DNA from: Halobacteriales archaeon QS_5_68_33
GTDB lineage: Archaea > Halobacteriota > Halobacteria > Halobacteriales > Haloarculaceae
Length of the DNA: 64,000 bases
Direction of reading: 5' to 3'
Assembly (NCBI GenBank): GCA_003023785.1
Contig: PXRS01000076.1
Span: 1 to 64,000, forward strand
Under the pieces are notes generated by a model. That model saw only the letters and a list, made by a program, of their open reading frames with translations, searched no databases and had not been told where the DNA came from. The position numbers and the translations under genes were made by a program. Position 1 is the first letter of the stretch; each line of letters opens with the position of its first letter. Positions 10,094-20,052 of the stretch are shown piece after piece.

Positions 10094-10984
10094 ATGGCTG
10101 AATCGATAGACGAATCCAAGAACGCAACGGTAACAGACGACGACCTGGAGAACAGATCCAAGGGCGAGCTCATCAAGCTCGCCGGGCAGCTCCGGGACCG
10201 ACGAAACGAACTCAACCAGCTCGCCTCCGAGCGCGCCTCCGAGCGCGACGACCTGAACGCCGAGACCCGCGAGAAGGTCGACGAGGCCCAGGAACACCGC
10301 GAGAAACGCGACGAGCTCAACCAGCGGGTCCAGGAACACAAGGAAAAGCGCAACGAACTCAACGCCGAGGCCAACGAGCTCTTCGACGAGGTCGATCAAA
10401 AGCGAAACGAACTCGAACTCGACGAGGGCAAGGACATCGAGCAGCTCGAAAGCGAGATCGAGGACCTGGAGTTCAAACAGCAAACCGAGGTGCTCTCGGC
10501 CGAGGACGAGCGCGAACTCATCGAGAAGATCGAGGACAAGCGCGAGAAACTCGCCGAGAAAAAGGAGAAGCTCGACCAGGGTGACGACCTGGAGGCGCTC
10601 AAGGAGGAAGCCGAGGAGATCCGCTCCGAGGCCTCCCGGCACCACCAGAAGGTGACCGAACTCGCGGACGAGGCCCAGAAACACCACAACCAGATGATCG
10701 AGGCCTACCGCAAGGCCGACGAGATCCGCGACGAGGCCGACGAGATGCACGAGAAGTTCGTCGAGGCCCAGGAGGCCGCGGACCAGCACCACGAGGACTT
10801 CGTCCGCGTCCAGAAGCGCCTGCGCGAGCTGGACAAGAAGGAAGAAGAGGAGGAGCGCGAGGCCCGCAAAGAAAAGGAGGAAGCCGCCCGCGAGGAGGCC
10901 GAGGAGATCTACCAGAAGTTCAAGGAGGGCGAAACGCTCGACACCGAGGACCTGATGAAACTCCAGAACACGGGGCTGCTGTAG
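10094..10984 (+). CDS. Coiled-coil protein (COG1340-like)
   Basis: 296 aa, almost entirely charged heptads. Confidence 0.75.
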   Translation: MAESIDESKNATVTDDDLENRSKGELIKLAGQLRDRRNELNQLASERASERDDLNAETREKVDEAQEHREKRDELNQRVQEHKEKRNELNAEANELFDEVDQKRNELELDEGKDIEQLESEIEDLEFKQQTEVLSAEDERELIEKIEDKREKLAEKKEKLDQGDDLEALKEEAEEIRSEASRHHQKVTELADEAQKHHNQMIEAYRKADEIRDEADEMHEKFVEAQEAADQHHEDFVRVQKRLRELDKKEEEEEREARKEKEEAAREEAEEIYQKFKEGETLDTEDLMKLQNTGLL

Positions 10985-11106
10985 TCGACGCCGACGCTTT
11001 CTACGTTTTAGTTGTAAATATTTTCGCACGACCGTATGAGCCGGTCCCTGGAGCCGGTGAAGTTGGGGGATCCACAGAACGTTATCTCGACGGTATCGTC
11101 CGGTCG

Positions 11107-11184
11107 TACTGCCGGCTGTGCGTCTGTCAAGAACTTCGCCGCTCCGGGGCGGTGAATGCCTTCACGAAGTTACAGCCGGCAGTA
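11107..11184. repeat. Inverted-repeat mini-element E
   Basis: Perfect 13-bp ends TACTGCCGGCTGT / ACAGCCGGCAGTA with internal AACTTCG/CGAAGTT arms, 78 bp. Confidence 0.75.
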
Positions 11185-11219
11185 TCAGGGCGGGTGTTGT
11201 ACCGCCCGGCTGAACGGGG

Positions 11220-12401
11220 TTATGATTCAGTCCGGATGTCGGCTGCTCGCCCGGTATCGAGGTCGAAAACGCCCGATTCGACCATCGCTTCGAGCGGGTT
11301 GTTCTCGATGTCGAGCGGGAAGTCGACGCGGCCGCGACGGCGCGCCGACTCCCAGGCGGCGAACGCGACCTCCGTCGCACGCAACGACCGCTCGCCGCTT
11401 ATCTCCGGTTCGCGTCCCTCTGCCATTGCGGTGACGACCTCTTCGATCGCGCGCTCGTAAAACGTCGGCCGGTCGAGTCGACCCTCGTCGACGACCGGTG
11501 CGCGCTCGAGTATCTTCATTGCACCGGCTCGGGCCAACCCCTTCTCCGGTCCGTGGATCGAGTCGGTCGTCTCGACGGTCGTCCAGCCACGTCCGTCGAC
11601 ACGGTATCGGAGCGCGGGCCCACCCTCGACGCCCAGTTCGATCACCCCGTCGGTCCCGACCAGCCGGAGGTAACACCCGACGAGGTCGGTCCCGAAGCCG
11701 TCGCCTTCTCCGGTTATCGCCAGGCCGGTGACGCCGTCGTCGTACTGCCACTGTGCGAGGCCCTGGTTCTCGTTATGCGTCCCGAACCAGCGGTTCTCCT
11801 CGCGATAGTCGATGTTCGCCAGAACCCACTCTACGGTCGCGTAGTCGGTGTAGTACCCGGCGAGGTCGAACTGGTGGACCCCGGCGTCGAAGAGGTTGAC
11901 TTCGCCGCACTCGATCCGTTCGAGCTCTCCGACGGTGCCGTTCGCGAGCAGTCGTTTCGCCTCGCGGAACGGCTCGCCGAACCGCCGCTGGTGGTCGATT
12001 GTCAGCTGGACGTCGGCCCTGGCACACGCCCGGACCATCCGCTGGCAGTCCTCCCAGGTCGTCGCCATCGGTTTTTCGCAGTGGACCGCGTCCGGGACGC
12101 CGCTCTTCGCGCACCCGACGACGATGTCCGCGTGGGTCGCCGGCGGCGTACAGATGCTGACGATATCGGGGTCCACCTCCGACAGCATCGCTTCGTAGTC
12201 CTCGAAGACGTTCTCCGGGGCGATGTCGAAATGTCCCGCGAACGCCTCGGCGTTCTCGCGAACGATGTCCACACAGGCGACGAGTTCGACGTCGTCGAGG
12301 CGCTCGTAGCCAGGTGCGTGTCTGTGCGCCATCGCGTAGCCGGTCCGGTCCCGGTCGTCGGGGTCGGCCCCGGTCCCAATGATCGCAGCGGTGTAGACCA
12401 T
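11220..12401 (-). CDS. Gfo/Idh/MocA family oxidoreductase
   Basis: MVYTAAIIGTGADPDDRDRTGYAMAHRHAPGYER Rossmann start; HCEKPMATT motif. Confidence 0.85.
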   Translation of the reverse strand: MVYTAAIIGTGADPDDRDRTGYAMAHRHAPGYERLDDVELVACVDIVRENAEAFAGHFDIAPENVFEDYEAMLSEVDPDIVSICTPPATHADIVVGCAKSGVPDAVHCEKPMATTWEDCQRMVRACARADVQLTIDHQRRFGEPFREAKRLLANGTVGELERIECGEVNLFDAGVHQFDLAGYYTDYATVEWVLANIDYREENRWFGTHNENQGLAQWQYDDGVTGLAITGEGDGFGTDLVGCYLRLVGTDGVIELGVEGGPALRYRVDGRGWTTVETTDSIHGPEKGLARAGAMKILERAPVVDEGRLDRPTFYERAIEEVVTAMAEGREPEISGERSLRATEVAFAAWESARRRGRVDFPLDIENNPLEAMVESGVFDLDTGRAADIRTES

Positions 12402-12445
12402 CCCGCTTGTTCGATACCCCGACACCGACCAATAATATACTGTCC

Positions 12446-13711
12446 CTAACGGGACTGGCGGGCGTCGTCGCTCTCGTAGAGCCGGCGGGTCCGCCGACCG
12501 ATGGTCTCCCAATCGAACTGTTCGACGTACCGTCGGTTCGCTGCCCCCATCGCCGCCAGGTCGGCGTCCAGCGCCGTTTGCAGCGCGTCGGTCAGCCCGT
12601 CCGGGTCCGCCGGATCGTAGCAGACGTTCTCGCTCGCAGTGAGGAGTTCGCCGACACAGCCGGCTTTCGGAGCGACGACTGGCAGTCCGAACGACATTGC
12701 GAGCATCGCGGCACCCGACATGAGCGTCGTCCCGTAGGGCAACACGACGACGTCGGCGCTGTGCATGTACCGCTGTACCTCCTCGTCCGGGACGAATTCG
12801 AGGGTCGTTCGGACGCGGTCGTCCTGCTCGGCCGCCGACCGGATCGCCTCTGCGATGTCGTCGTCGAGCGGATTGCCGACGACGGACAGTCGCGCCCCGG
12901 GAGCCTCGACGCCGCTGAACGCCTCGAGCAGTTTCAGGACGTTCTTGTAGGGCCTGATGACCCCGAAGTAGAGAAACACCGTCTCGTCGGGGTCGTATCC
13001 CAGCGACTCGCGTGCCTCGGTGCGGTCGAGTTCGGCCGGGTAGCTGTCGACGTAGTGGCCGTGGGGGACCGCGACGACCGACTGTCGCTTGCTCTCCGAC
13101 AACCGGAGCGTGTCGGCGACTGTCTCGCTGGCCCTCTCACAGTGGGTGATGAGGACGTTGACGAGTCGAGACGCGAGCCGCTTGACGACCAGCTCGACGC
13201 GGGGGCACCGCCGCTCGTGTTCGAAGAGGTTGTGGACCGTCCAGACGACTCTGATCCCGGACAGTCGCAACACGGCCAGTTCGACCAACAGTCTGGCACC
13301 CCTCAGGGCCGTGGCCGAGCGATAACTGGTGACGAAGTGGGCGCTCAACCAGTGGAGGTGGACCACGTCGGGGCGATCACGCCCGCCCAGCACCGCCAGC
13401 AGTTTCCATCGGCTGTCGTATCTCGAAAGTTCGACAGTCACGTTCTCTTGCCCGAGCGCCTTCCCGAGTTCGTGCTGATAGGGGTTGCTGTCCGAGTAGT
13501 CGGTATACATCGAGGCCGAGAGGTGTCCCCGGGCGCGACTCTCCTCCTTCCGAGGCATGCCCGACGTGTTGTTCTTGGCCGTCGCGTCTCCGGTCTCCTG
13601 CCCTGACTGTGAGGCGTTTACCTCCAGGTTCCGGAAGGTGAGTATCGACAGTGCGCGCTCGACATACCGGCGGACGGTCTCCGGCAGCATGCGGCTGTTT
13701 CCTCTCATCAT
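12446..13711 (-). CDS. Glycosyltransferase family 4 (start uncertain)
   Basis: FLYFGVIRPYKNVLKLLEAF, VLPYGTTLMSGAAMLAMSFGLPVVAP donor-site motifs. Confidence 0.85.
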   Translation of the reverse strand: MMRGNSRMLPETVRRYVERALSILTFRNLEVNASQSGQETGDATAKNNTSGMPRKEESRARGHLSASMYTDYSDSNPYQHELGKALGQENVTVELSRYDSRWKLLAVLGGRDRPDVVHLHWLSAHFVTSYRSATALRGARLLVELAVLRLSGIRVVWTVHNLFEHERRCPRVELVVKRLASRLVNVLITHCERASETVADTLRLSESKRQSVVAVPHGHYVDSYPAELDRTEARESLGYDPDETVFLYFGVIRPYKNVLKLLEAFSGVEAPGARLSVVGNPLDDDIAEAIRSAAEQDDRVRTTLEFVPDEEVQRYMHSADVVVLPYGTTLMSGAAMLAMSFGLPVVAPKAGCVGELLTASENVCYDPADPDGLTDALQTALDADLAAMGAANRRYVEQFDWETIGRRTRRLYESDDARQSR

Positions 13712-14216
13712 CCCCCTCGTTCGTCTCTTCGGGGCGGCCGGCGTCCCGCCGTCGGTCGCTGCCGGTCCCGACCGCTCGCGACACGTCCGGCCGACCGGTG
13801 ACGGCTGACACGCCCTGTTCCGAGAGCGCGGTCTATGGCCGGGGGGCTCGGTTCGCGGTCTCGCGGCGCCGTGTGACGGTCGACAGGTCGACTGTCCACC
13901 GTGACAGCGTCGGATTGACCGGCCCGCCACCCCGCAGTGCCACTCTCACATGGACGCGTCCTGTCTCCCGGAGACCATCCACGCATTGTGTCCACAAGTA
14001 GTAAGACAACAACTAAAGTAAAGATACCGTACCGCGGCCGAACTGGCGGACCGATCCCGTCTCCGGAAGGGAGCTGACAGGCCGTGGCCGACCGGAACGC
14101 CGAGTCGGGAGGTAACAGCGGCATAACGAAGTGATACCGAACCCCCGTCCGGAGTGTGAGAACCGACGGTGGCGTGATCCGACAGGCGAGCGGTTCCTCG
14201 GGAGGCGCGTGAGCCG

Positions 14217-15152
14217 ATGGCTGACCGGGAGTCGGAGTCACCGCTCGTATCGGTCGTGATCCCGACGCACTACCGGAACGATGTGCTGGTCGAGACGGTC
14301 CGAAGCGTCCTAGCCCAGTCGTACTCACCGATCGAGACCATCGTCGTCGACGATTCAGGGGAGGGACACGCCGCCCCCGTCGTCGAACGATTCGACGAGG
14401 TTGACTACGTCGCCTTCGACGAGAACCGCGGGGCAAACGCCGCTCGAACCGCCGGGGCCAGGCGTGCGCGCGGGAGGTACGTTCACTTTCTCGACGACGA
14501 CGACAGGATGTTCGACTCGAAGGTCGAACGCCAGGTACGCCGCTTCGAGGAGGTCGACGGCACCGGCGTCGTCTACACCGGCCTCCGGAAGAAAGGCGAC
14601 CAGACCGACCTGCCCGACCCGGACGTTCAGGGGGATGTCCTCGAGGCCGCGCTCACATTCGACATGTGGCCGTGTATGACCTCAACAATGCTCATCGACA
14701 GCGATGTCCTGGCAGCGGTTCTCCCGCTCTCCGACAGGGCGGCCGCACAGGACCTGGAGCTGATGATCCAGCTCGCGCGACGGACGGCGTTCGAGTTCGT
14801 CGACGCGCCGCTCCTGTACAAGCGCATCGACATGGACTCGCTGGGATCCTCGATGACCGCGGTCGATTGCCGCAGACAGCTCGTGATCGACTATGCGGAC
14901 CTCTACGCGGAGCATCCACCCCGGATTCGGAAGACAGCGATGGCGAAGAACTACGAGGCCGAAGCCGCGCTACTGCTGCGAAAGCGCGGGTGGTCGACAG
15001 GAGCGATCGGGTCCCTGTTGCGACATTGTTACTATGTCCCCGACCAGCGGCTGCAGTCGGTCGTCAAGGTCCTCGCCGGTTGTTTCGGGAAACCCGGGTG
15101 GACCGCTCTCGACCGCGTGAACCGACTCATCACCGCGGTCACCGTCCTGTGA
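14217..15152 (+). CDS. Glycosyltransferase family 2
   Basis: PLVSVVIPTHYRNDVLVETVRSVLAQSYSPIETIVVDDSG ... FLDDDD. Confidence 0.92.
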   Translation: MADRESESPLVSVVIPTHYRNDVLVETVRSVLAQSYSPIETIVVDDSGEGHAAPVVERFDEVDYVAFDENRGANAARTAGARRARGRYVHFLDDDDRMFDSKVERQVRRFEEVDGTGVVYTGLRKKGDQTDLPDPDVQGDVLEAALTFDMWPCMTSTMLIDSDVLAAVLPLSDRAAAQDLELMIQLARRTAFEFVDAPLLYKRIDMDSLGSSMTAVDCRRQLVIDYADLYAEHPPRIRKTAMAKNYEAEAALLLRKRGWSTGAIGSLLRHCYYVPDQRLQSVVKVLAGCFGKPGWTALDRVNRLITAVTVL

Positions 15153-15198
15153 CGCTGCCGGAACGGTCGCTGTCCCGCGTCTGTGCGTTCGACGGGCG

Positions 15199-16347
15199 TC
15201 ACTGCACCGCGTCGTAGACGCGCATGTACGAGCGGGCGGTCTTCTGGATAGTGAACTCGCTGCGCGAGCGCTCGTACCCGTTCTTTCCCATCCGCTTGCG
15301 ACGGCTGTCGTCGGTCATTCGGCGCAGTCCCTCCGCCAGGTCCGCGGGGTCTGTCGATGCGGTTATGACGCCGGTCTCCCCGTCGACGACGGCCTCCTCG
15401 GTGCCGGGTGCGGGGGTCCCGACGACTGGGAGGCCCGCCGCCATGGCTTCGAGCAACACGACGCTCAACCCCTCCGTTGTCGACGGGAGGACGAAGGCGT
15501 CCGCCGTCGAGTAGTAGTCGGCAACGGAGTCGACCCGTCCCGTGACCGAGACGTTGTCGGCGATACCGTGTCGGGCTGCGGTGTCGCGCAGTTCGTCTCC
15601 GAGCGGTCCCCAGCCGACGACGAAGAGGTGTGCATCCGGCCAGTCGTCGACGAGTTCCGCCATCGCCCGGACGAGGTTGCGCTGGTTTTTCACCTCGGTG
15701 TACCGACCGACGTTCAGGAAGACGGGACCGTCGCCGACGTCGTACTCGGCGTACAGCGGTTCCGCGTCGGCTTCCGCCACCCGCGCTCTGAACGCCTCGA
15801 CGTCGATCCCGTTGTGGACCGTGTAGGTCGGCCGGTCGAGCCCGTCCTGGCCGAGTTCGTACCGTCTCGCGGACCCGGCGAACGACCGCTCGACGTCCTC
15901 CGAGACGGCGATGTCGACCGCGCTCAACGGCCGCGTGACGCGTTCCATCACCCGCGTTCCGGGGTGGTAACTGTCGCTGACGTTGTGGAAGGTCCCGACC
16001 ACCGGGACGCCGGCCAGCCGTCCACAGACCCGCGCGACGAGAAAGAGATACAGCGAGCCGTGGACGTGGAGCACGTCGAACCCCTCCTCGCGGAGGAAGC
16101 CGGCGATCCGCCGGAGAACAAGCGGGGAGAACTGAGCGACCGGGCTGTCCGACCCCGTCTGCAGGTCGACGACGCGCGCGCCGGCCGCCTCGAAGTCCGA
16201 CCGCATCGCCGTCTCCCCACCGATGTACCCCACGGTGTACGCTGCCTCGTCGTCCGGCGTCGCCTCGACGATCCGGAGCAGCTGGGTCTGCAGGCCGCCG
16301 AGCGCGAGCTGGTGGACGAGGTGGCAGATCCGATTCCGGGCCGTCAT
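15199..16347 (-). CDS. Glycosyltransferase family 4
   Basis: ICHLVHQLALGGLQTQLLRIVE; FLNVGRYTEVKNQRNLVRAM; PSTTEGLSVVLLEAMAAGLPVVGT. Confidence 0.92.
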   Translation of the reverse strand: MTARNRICHLVHQLALGGLQTQLLRIVEATPDDEAAYTVGYIGGETAMRSDFEAAGARVVDLQTGSDSPVAQFSPLVLRRIAGFLREEGFDVLHVHGSLYLFLVARVCGRLAGVPVVGTFHNVSDSYHPGTRVMERVTRPLSAVDIAVSEDVERSFAGSARRYELGQDGLDRPTYTVHNGIDVEAFRARVAEADAEPLYAEYDVGDGPVFLNVGRYTEVKNQRNLVRAMAELVDDWPDAHLFVVGWGPLGDELRDTAARHGIADNVSVTGRVDSVADYYSTADAFVLPSTTEGLSVVLLEAMAAGLPVVGTPAPGTEEAVVDGETGVITASTDPADLAEGLRRMTDDSRRKRMGKNGYERSRSEFTIQKTARSYMRVYDAVQ

Positions 16348-16543
16348 CGTCCCCCCATCAGTCGGGCACACTCCCGAGCGCAAACCTGTAGCGGCACCCC
16401 TCCCCTCCGCGGGTCGACCGCTACCGTCTCCGGCGCCGCACTGTCGAGACCTGTGCGCCGATGTTGAGCATCGTGACCTGTGGCCCCGCCCGCGTGTCCG
16501 AGCCGTGATGCGAACCGGGGTGGGCGCCCGTGTTTCGAGGCGG

Positions 16544-18769
16544 TCATGTGGTTTCGTTGTCGGCCGCGTCGGGGCGGTCAGGCTCGTACATCACGAACGT
16601 ATCGGTGTTGTCGTAAACGACGTTCCGGCCGTCCGGGTTGAGGTCGATACCGTCGGCCGAGACGGGGTCGAGGACCCTGATCGTCTCCTCGCCGTCGTAG
16701 GCCGCGGAACCGGGCGGGCGGACCAGCACCTTGATCCGCCCCTCCCGGAGCGACGTCCGTTCGACGACGGTGAGTCCCGGTTGCGCCTCCGGGCTGCCGT
16801 CGGTGATCCGCATCCGGCCGAACCGGGAGGACCGCTTCGCGGTCGGACCCGTCCAGTCCTCGTGGATGAGATACCCCGAGAACGAGTGGGACGCGTAGAC
16901 CGGTGTATCGCTCGTGTGCTCCAGGACGTAGTCGGCGGCGGCGAGGTCGCCGGTGGTGAAGTGGTCGCGGGCCCCCTTGTCGTAGCCGAAACTGTTGGAC
17001 AGCGATGGGTCGGTGAACCCGCCGCCGACCGAGACGAAGGCCGCCGTCACCACGAGCAGCGACACTGCGACGATGCCGGCCGTCCGTCTGTGGTCGTCGA
17101 CCCGCGCGAGGCCGAGCGCGACGACGGGGAGGAGAAACAGGAGCGTCATGATCCCCCACCGGTTCAACGCCGCGAGGCCCCGCGCGAGCGCCCACGTCGG
17201 GTTCGGGATGTACAGCGGGACTGCCACGAGAAACCCCGCGATCACCTTCGGGAAGACCCGACTCGGCATCGTCCCGTTGGGTCGGACGATGGTCCAGAGC
17301 CCGTACCCGCCCACGCCCAGAAACAGCGCGTAGTGGACGTTGTCGAGGAGGAACGGCACGGACGCCAGCATCAACTCGACGGGGTCGGTGTAGGTCTGTA
17401 TCACGAACTGCTCGGTCGGCAACCCCGACGATGCGGACGGACTCGTTTGCGTGATCCACCGGATCGGCACTTGGACGAGGTCGGTGAGCCACCAGTAGAC
17501 GGCCACGGAGACAGTCAGGATCATGTACTGGTGGAGCGGCCGCTGGATACTGTCGCCGTCTGCGTGTCTCGCCGCCAGGATCCAGGCCGTCCCTGCGATC
17601 GTCCAGACGGCGATCAACACGACCGACATGAACACGCTGAGGTGGTGGGTTATCGTCCAGGCGACGACGATGAAGACCGAGACCACAGTGTACCTGATGT
17701 CCCTGGCCAGTTTGCTGAGCAACAGCAGGAAGACGGCGAGAAAGAAGAAACTCAGCGACTGGACGTGTGCCTGAACGCCCCACCGGATGAACTCCGGGTT
17801 GACGGCCGCGAACGCCGCGGCGTAGAACCCGATTTTCCTCGACCCCGTGACGTTCCGCACGATGGCGTACGCGGCGACGACCACGACCGAAAAGAGGACG
17901 GCGACGAGGACGCCAATGACCGTCCGCGGGGCGACCGGCGACAGCTGGACGAAAACGCTCGAAAGCGTGTGAAACACCGGCAGATTGGTGTATCGGGTAC
18001 CGATCGTCGGGACAAGCGACCCCGCGTCAGCGATCCGCCGGGCGAGCGCCGTGTGGTACACAGTGTCCAGTGTCTCGACGTAGTACGGGCCTGTCAGCAC
18101 CTGCGCTGCCAGAACTGTGCCCGCGGCCACGACAAGCAACGCGAGGCTCGACAGGATCGGCGCGTATCGCTCGTCGGTGAGATAGACGTTCACCACCAGC
18201 GACCCAACGAAGACGGACACACACAGGAAGTACGCCAGGCCCCGTCCGAGCGTGGCCAGGACGATGACGCTCGAGAGCAGCGCGCTCACCGCGAATCGCC
18301 GGTCCCGCAGGACCACCCACAGCAGCTCGGTCCGCACGAGCAGCGACTCCTCGCTCCCGACCAACCGCCGGAACACCAGCAGGTCGACGAGTCCGACGGT
18401 CAACAGGCCGATGACGGCCATCCCGAAATACCGCGTCCGGCCGATCGAGAGCGCCAGAACCGTGCCGCCGCCGACGGCCACGGTGAGCACAGCGAGCGTG
18501 GCGTTCAGTATCTCGTTACGGGGACGATACCGTGCAGTGACGATCCGTTGTGTCGGGACAGCGGCGAAAACGTGTGAGTTCGTGATCGCCGCCCCGACCG
18601 CCTGTGTGCTGCTGGCGAGCGCGTGTTCGACAACGTACACGACCCTGTAGGTCACGTATCCGAGGAGCATCCCGAAGACGACCAGAACGGGGATTGCCTC
18701 GGCGAGCGGTGCATCGGGGACCTCCCAGGGGATCTGAACCGGCATGCCCACGATGTCCGGGAGACTCAT
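16544..18769 (-). CDS. Polytopic membrane protein, GT-C/GT39-like candidate glycosyltransferase or polymerase
   Basis: Many TM segments; soluble C-terminal part; first gene product pair overlaps sulfatase gene (ATGA). Confidence 0.6.
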   Translation of the reverse strand: MSLPDIVGMPVQIPWEVPDAPLAEAIPVLVVFGMLLGYVTYRVVYVVEHALASSTQAVGAAITNSHVFAAVPTQRIVTARYRPRNEILNATLAVLTVAVGGGTVLALSIGRTRYFGMAVIGLLTVGLVDLLVFRRLVGSEESLLVRTELLWVVLRDRRFAVSALLSSVIVLATLGRGLAYFLCVSVFVGSLVVNVYLTDERYAPILSSLALLVVAAGTVLAAQVLTGPYYVETLDTVYHTALARRIADAGSLVPTIGTRYTNLPVFHTLSSVFVQLSPVAPRTVIGVLVAVLFSVVVVAAYAIVRNVTGSRKIGFYAAAFAAVNPEFIRWGVQAHVQSLSFFFLAVFLLLLSKLARDIRYTVVSVFIVVAWTITHHLSVFMSVVLIAVWTIAGTAWILAARHADGDSIQRPLHQYMILTVSVAVYWWLTDLVQVPIRWITQTSPSASSGLPTEQFVIQTYTDPVELMLASVPFLLDNVHYALFLGVGGYGLWTIVRPNGTMPSRVFPKVIAGFLVAVPLYIPNPTWALARGLAALNRWGIMTLLFLLPVVALGLARVDDHRRTAGIVAVSLLVVTAAFVSVGGGFTDPSLSNSFGYDKGARDHFTTGDLAAADYVLEHTSDTPVYASHSFSGYLIHEDWTGPTAKRSSRFGRMRITDGSPEAQPGLTVVERTSLREGRIKVLVRPPGSAAYDGEETIRVLDPVSADGIDLNPDGRNVVYDNTDTFVMYEPDRPDAADNETT

Positions 18770-20052
18770 ACGTACCCCAGTTCCTCGAGCCGGTCCTCGA
18801 CGTCGTCGTCGAGGCCCGTCTTCCGTTCTCGGATGACGTCGAGGTCGACGTCCGACCTGGCCAGGAAGGCGTCGACCGTCGATTCGAGATCCGTCATCGC
18901 TTCGGGGTCTTCGACCGACGTCGACTCCTCCGGGTCGGTTCGGAGGTCGTACAGCTCGCGGTTCTCGACCGTCCAGCGCTCGTCGTGGTAGGATCTGATG
19001 AACTTGTGACGGTCGGTCCGGACGCCGGCGTAGCTCCGCTCGTGCAGTGGGGAGTGGTTCAGCAGTATCGCGCGCCGACTCGTTCCATCGACCGGTTCCC
19101 CCTCCCAGTTGTCGGGGACCGACAGGCCCAGTTCCCGCAGAATCGTCGGCGCGAGGTCGATGTGTCGGACGTTGCTCTCCGTGACGGGGCGGTCCAGGTT
19201 CCTGGTGAAAAGCGGTGTCATCACGCACTCGTCGTACAGTTGGGCGTGGCCGTGGTAGCCGTGGCCGAACTCCTCGCCGTGGTCGCCGGTCACCACGACA
19301 ACCGCCTCGTCGTCGATGAACTCAAGGACCGTCGACAGCCGCTCGTCCAGCCGCTTGACACACTGGTCGTAGAGCTCTCGCAGCGTCGCCAGTATCGACG
19401 GGGTACACCTGTCGCGGACGTGGTAGTCGACCAGCGTCCGGTAGGTCTCGTACAGTCCGACCCCCCGTGCCTTCCTGACCCCTGTGAAGTAGGGGCCGTG
19501 GAGGTCCATGAGGTGGACCCACAGGAATCGCGGTCCGCCCTGTCGCCGGTACCACCGCCGCGCCCGGGTCGCGACGTCGGTCGCGTTGACCCGCTGTTTC
19601 AACCGTACCAGTCGCTGTGCCCGGTCGAACACGCTGTAGCGCGGCCCCGCCAGGTCCATCTCGGTCGTCATCCCGTCGTTCCAGAAGTGGTCGAAGTGAC
19701 CGTCCCACTTCGCCAGAAACGGGTTCGACGCGACGACGCCTCCCGTCGCGTACCCCTGTTCGCCGAGGATCGCCGGCAACGATCGCGTACCCGACCGGAC
19801 CAGTCCATCCGGGTCGTAGGCTTGGACGAGGTGCTGGCTCGCCAGCAACGGCGGGAACGCGCCGTTGGTCGAGGCCGAGTGGCTGACGGCCGTCGACCGC
19901 TCGTACGCCCCGTCTTCGGCCATCGCGCGGAGCGCCGGCATGTCCGCGACCGCGTCAGCCCGCCAGGCGTCGACCGTGACGAGGACGACGTCTCTGGCGT
20001 TGCGGGGTTCGCGCTCCTCGCTCATGGTTTTTTCCCGTGGTGTGTCGTTCAT
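18766..20052 (-). CDS. Sulfatase-like / alkaline-phosphatase-superfamily enzyme
   Basis: DVVLVTVDAWRADAVADMPAL; VVVVTGDHGEEFGHGYHGHAQLYDE. Confidence 0.88.
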   Translation of the reverse strand: MNDTPREKTMSEEREPRNARDVVLVTVDAWRADAVADMPALRAMAEDGAYERSTAVSHSASTNGAFPPLLASQHLVQAYDPDGLVRSGTRSLPAILGEQGYATGGVVASNPFLAKWDGHFDHFWNDGMTTEMDLAGPRYSVFDRAQRLVRLKQRVNATDVATRARRWYRRQGGPRFLWVHLMDLHGPYFTGVRKARGVGLYETYRTLVDYHVRDRCTPSILATLRELYDQCVKRLDERLSTVLEFIDDEAVVVVTGDHGEEFGHGYHGHAQLYDECVMTPLFTRNLDRPVTESNVRHIDLAPTILRELGLSVPDNWEGEPVDGTSRRAILLNHSPLHERSYAGVRTDRHKFIRSYHDERWTVENRELYDLRTDPEESTSVEDPEAMTDLESTVDAFLARSDVDLDVIRERKTGLDDDVEDRLEELGYV

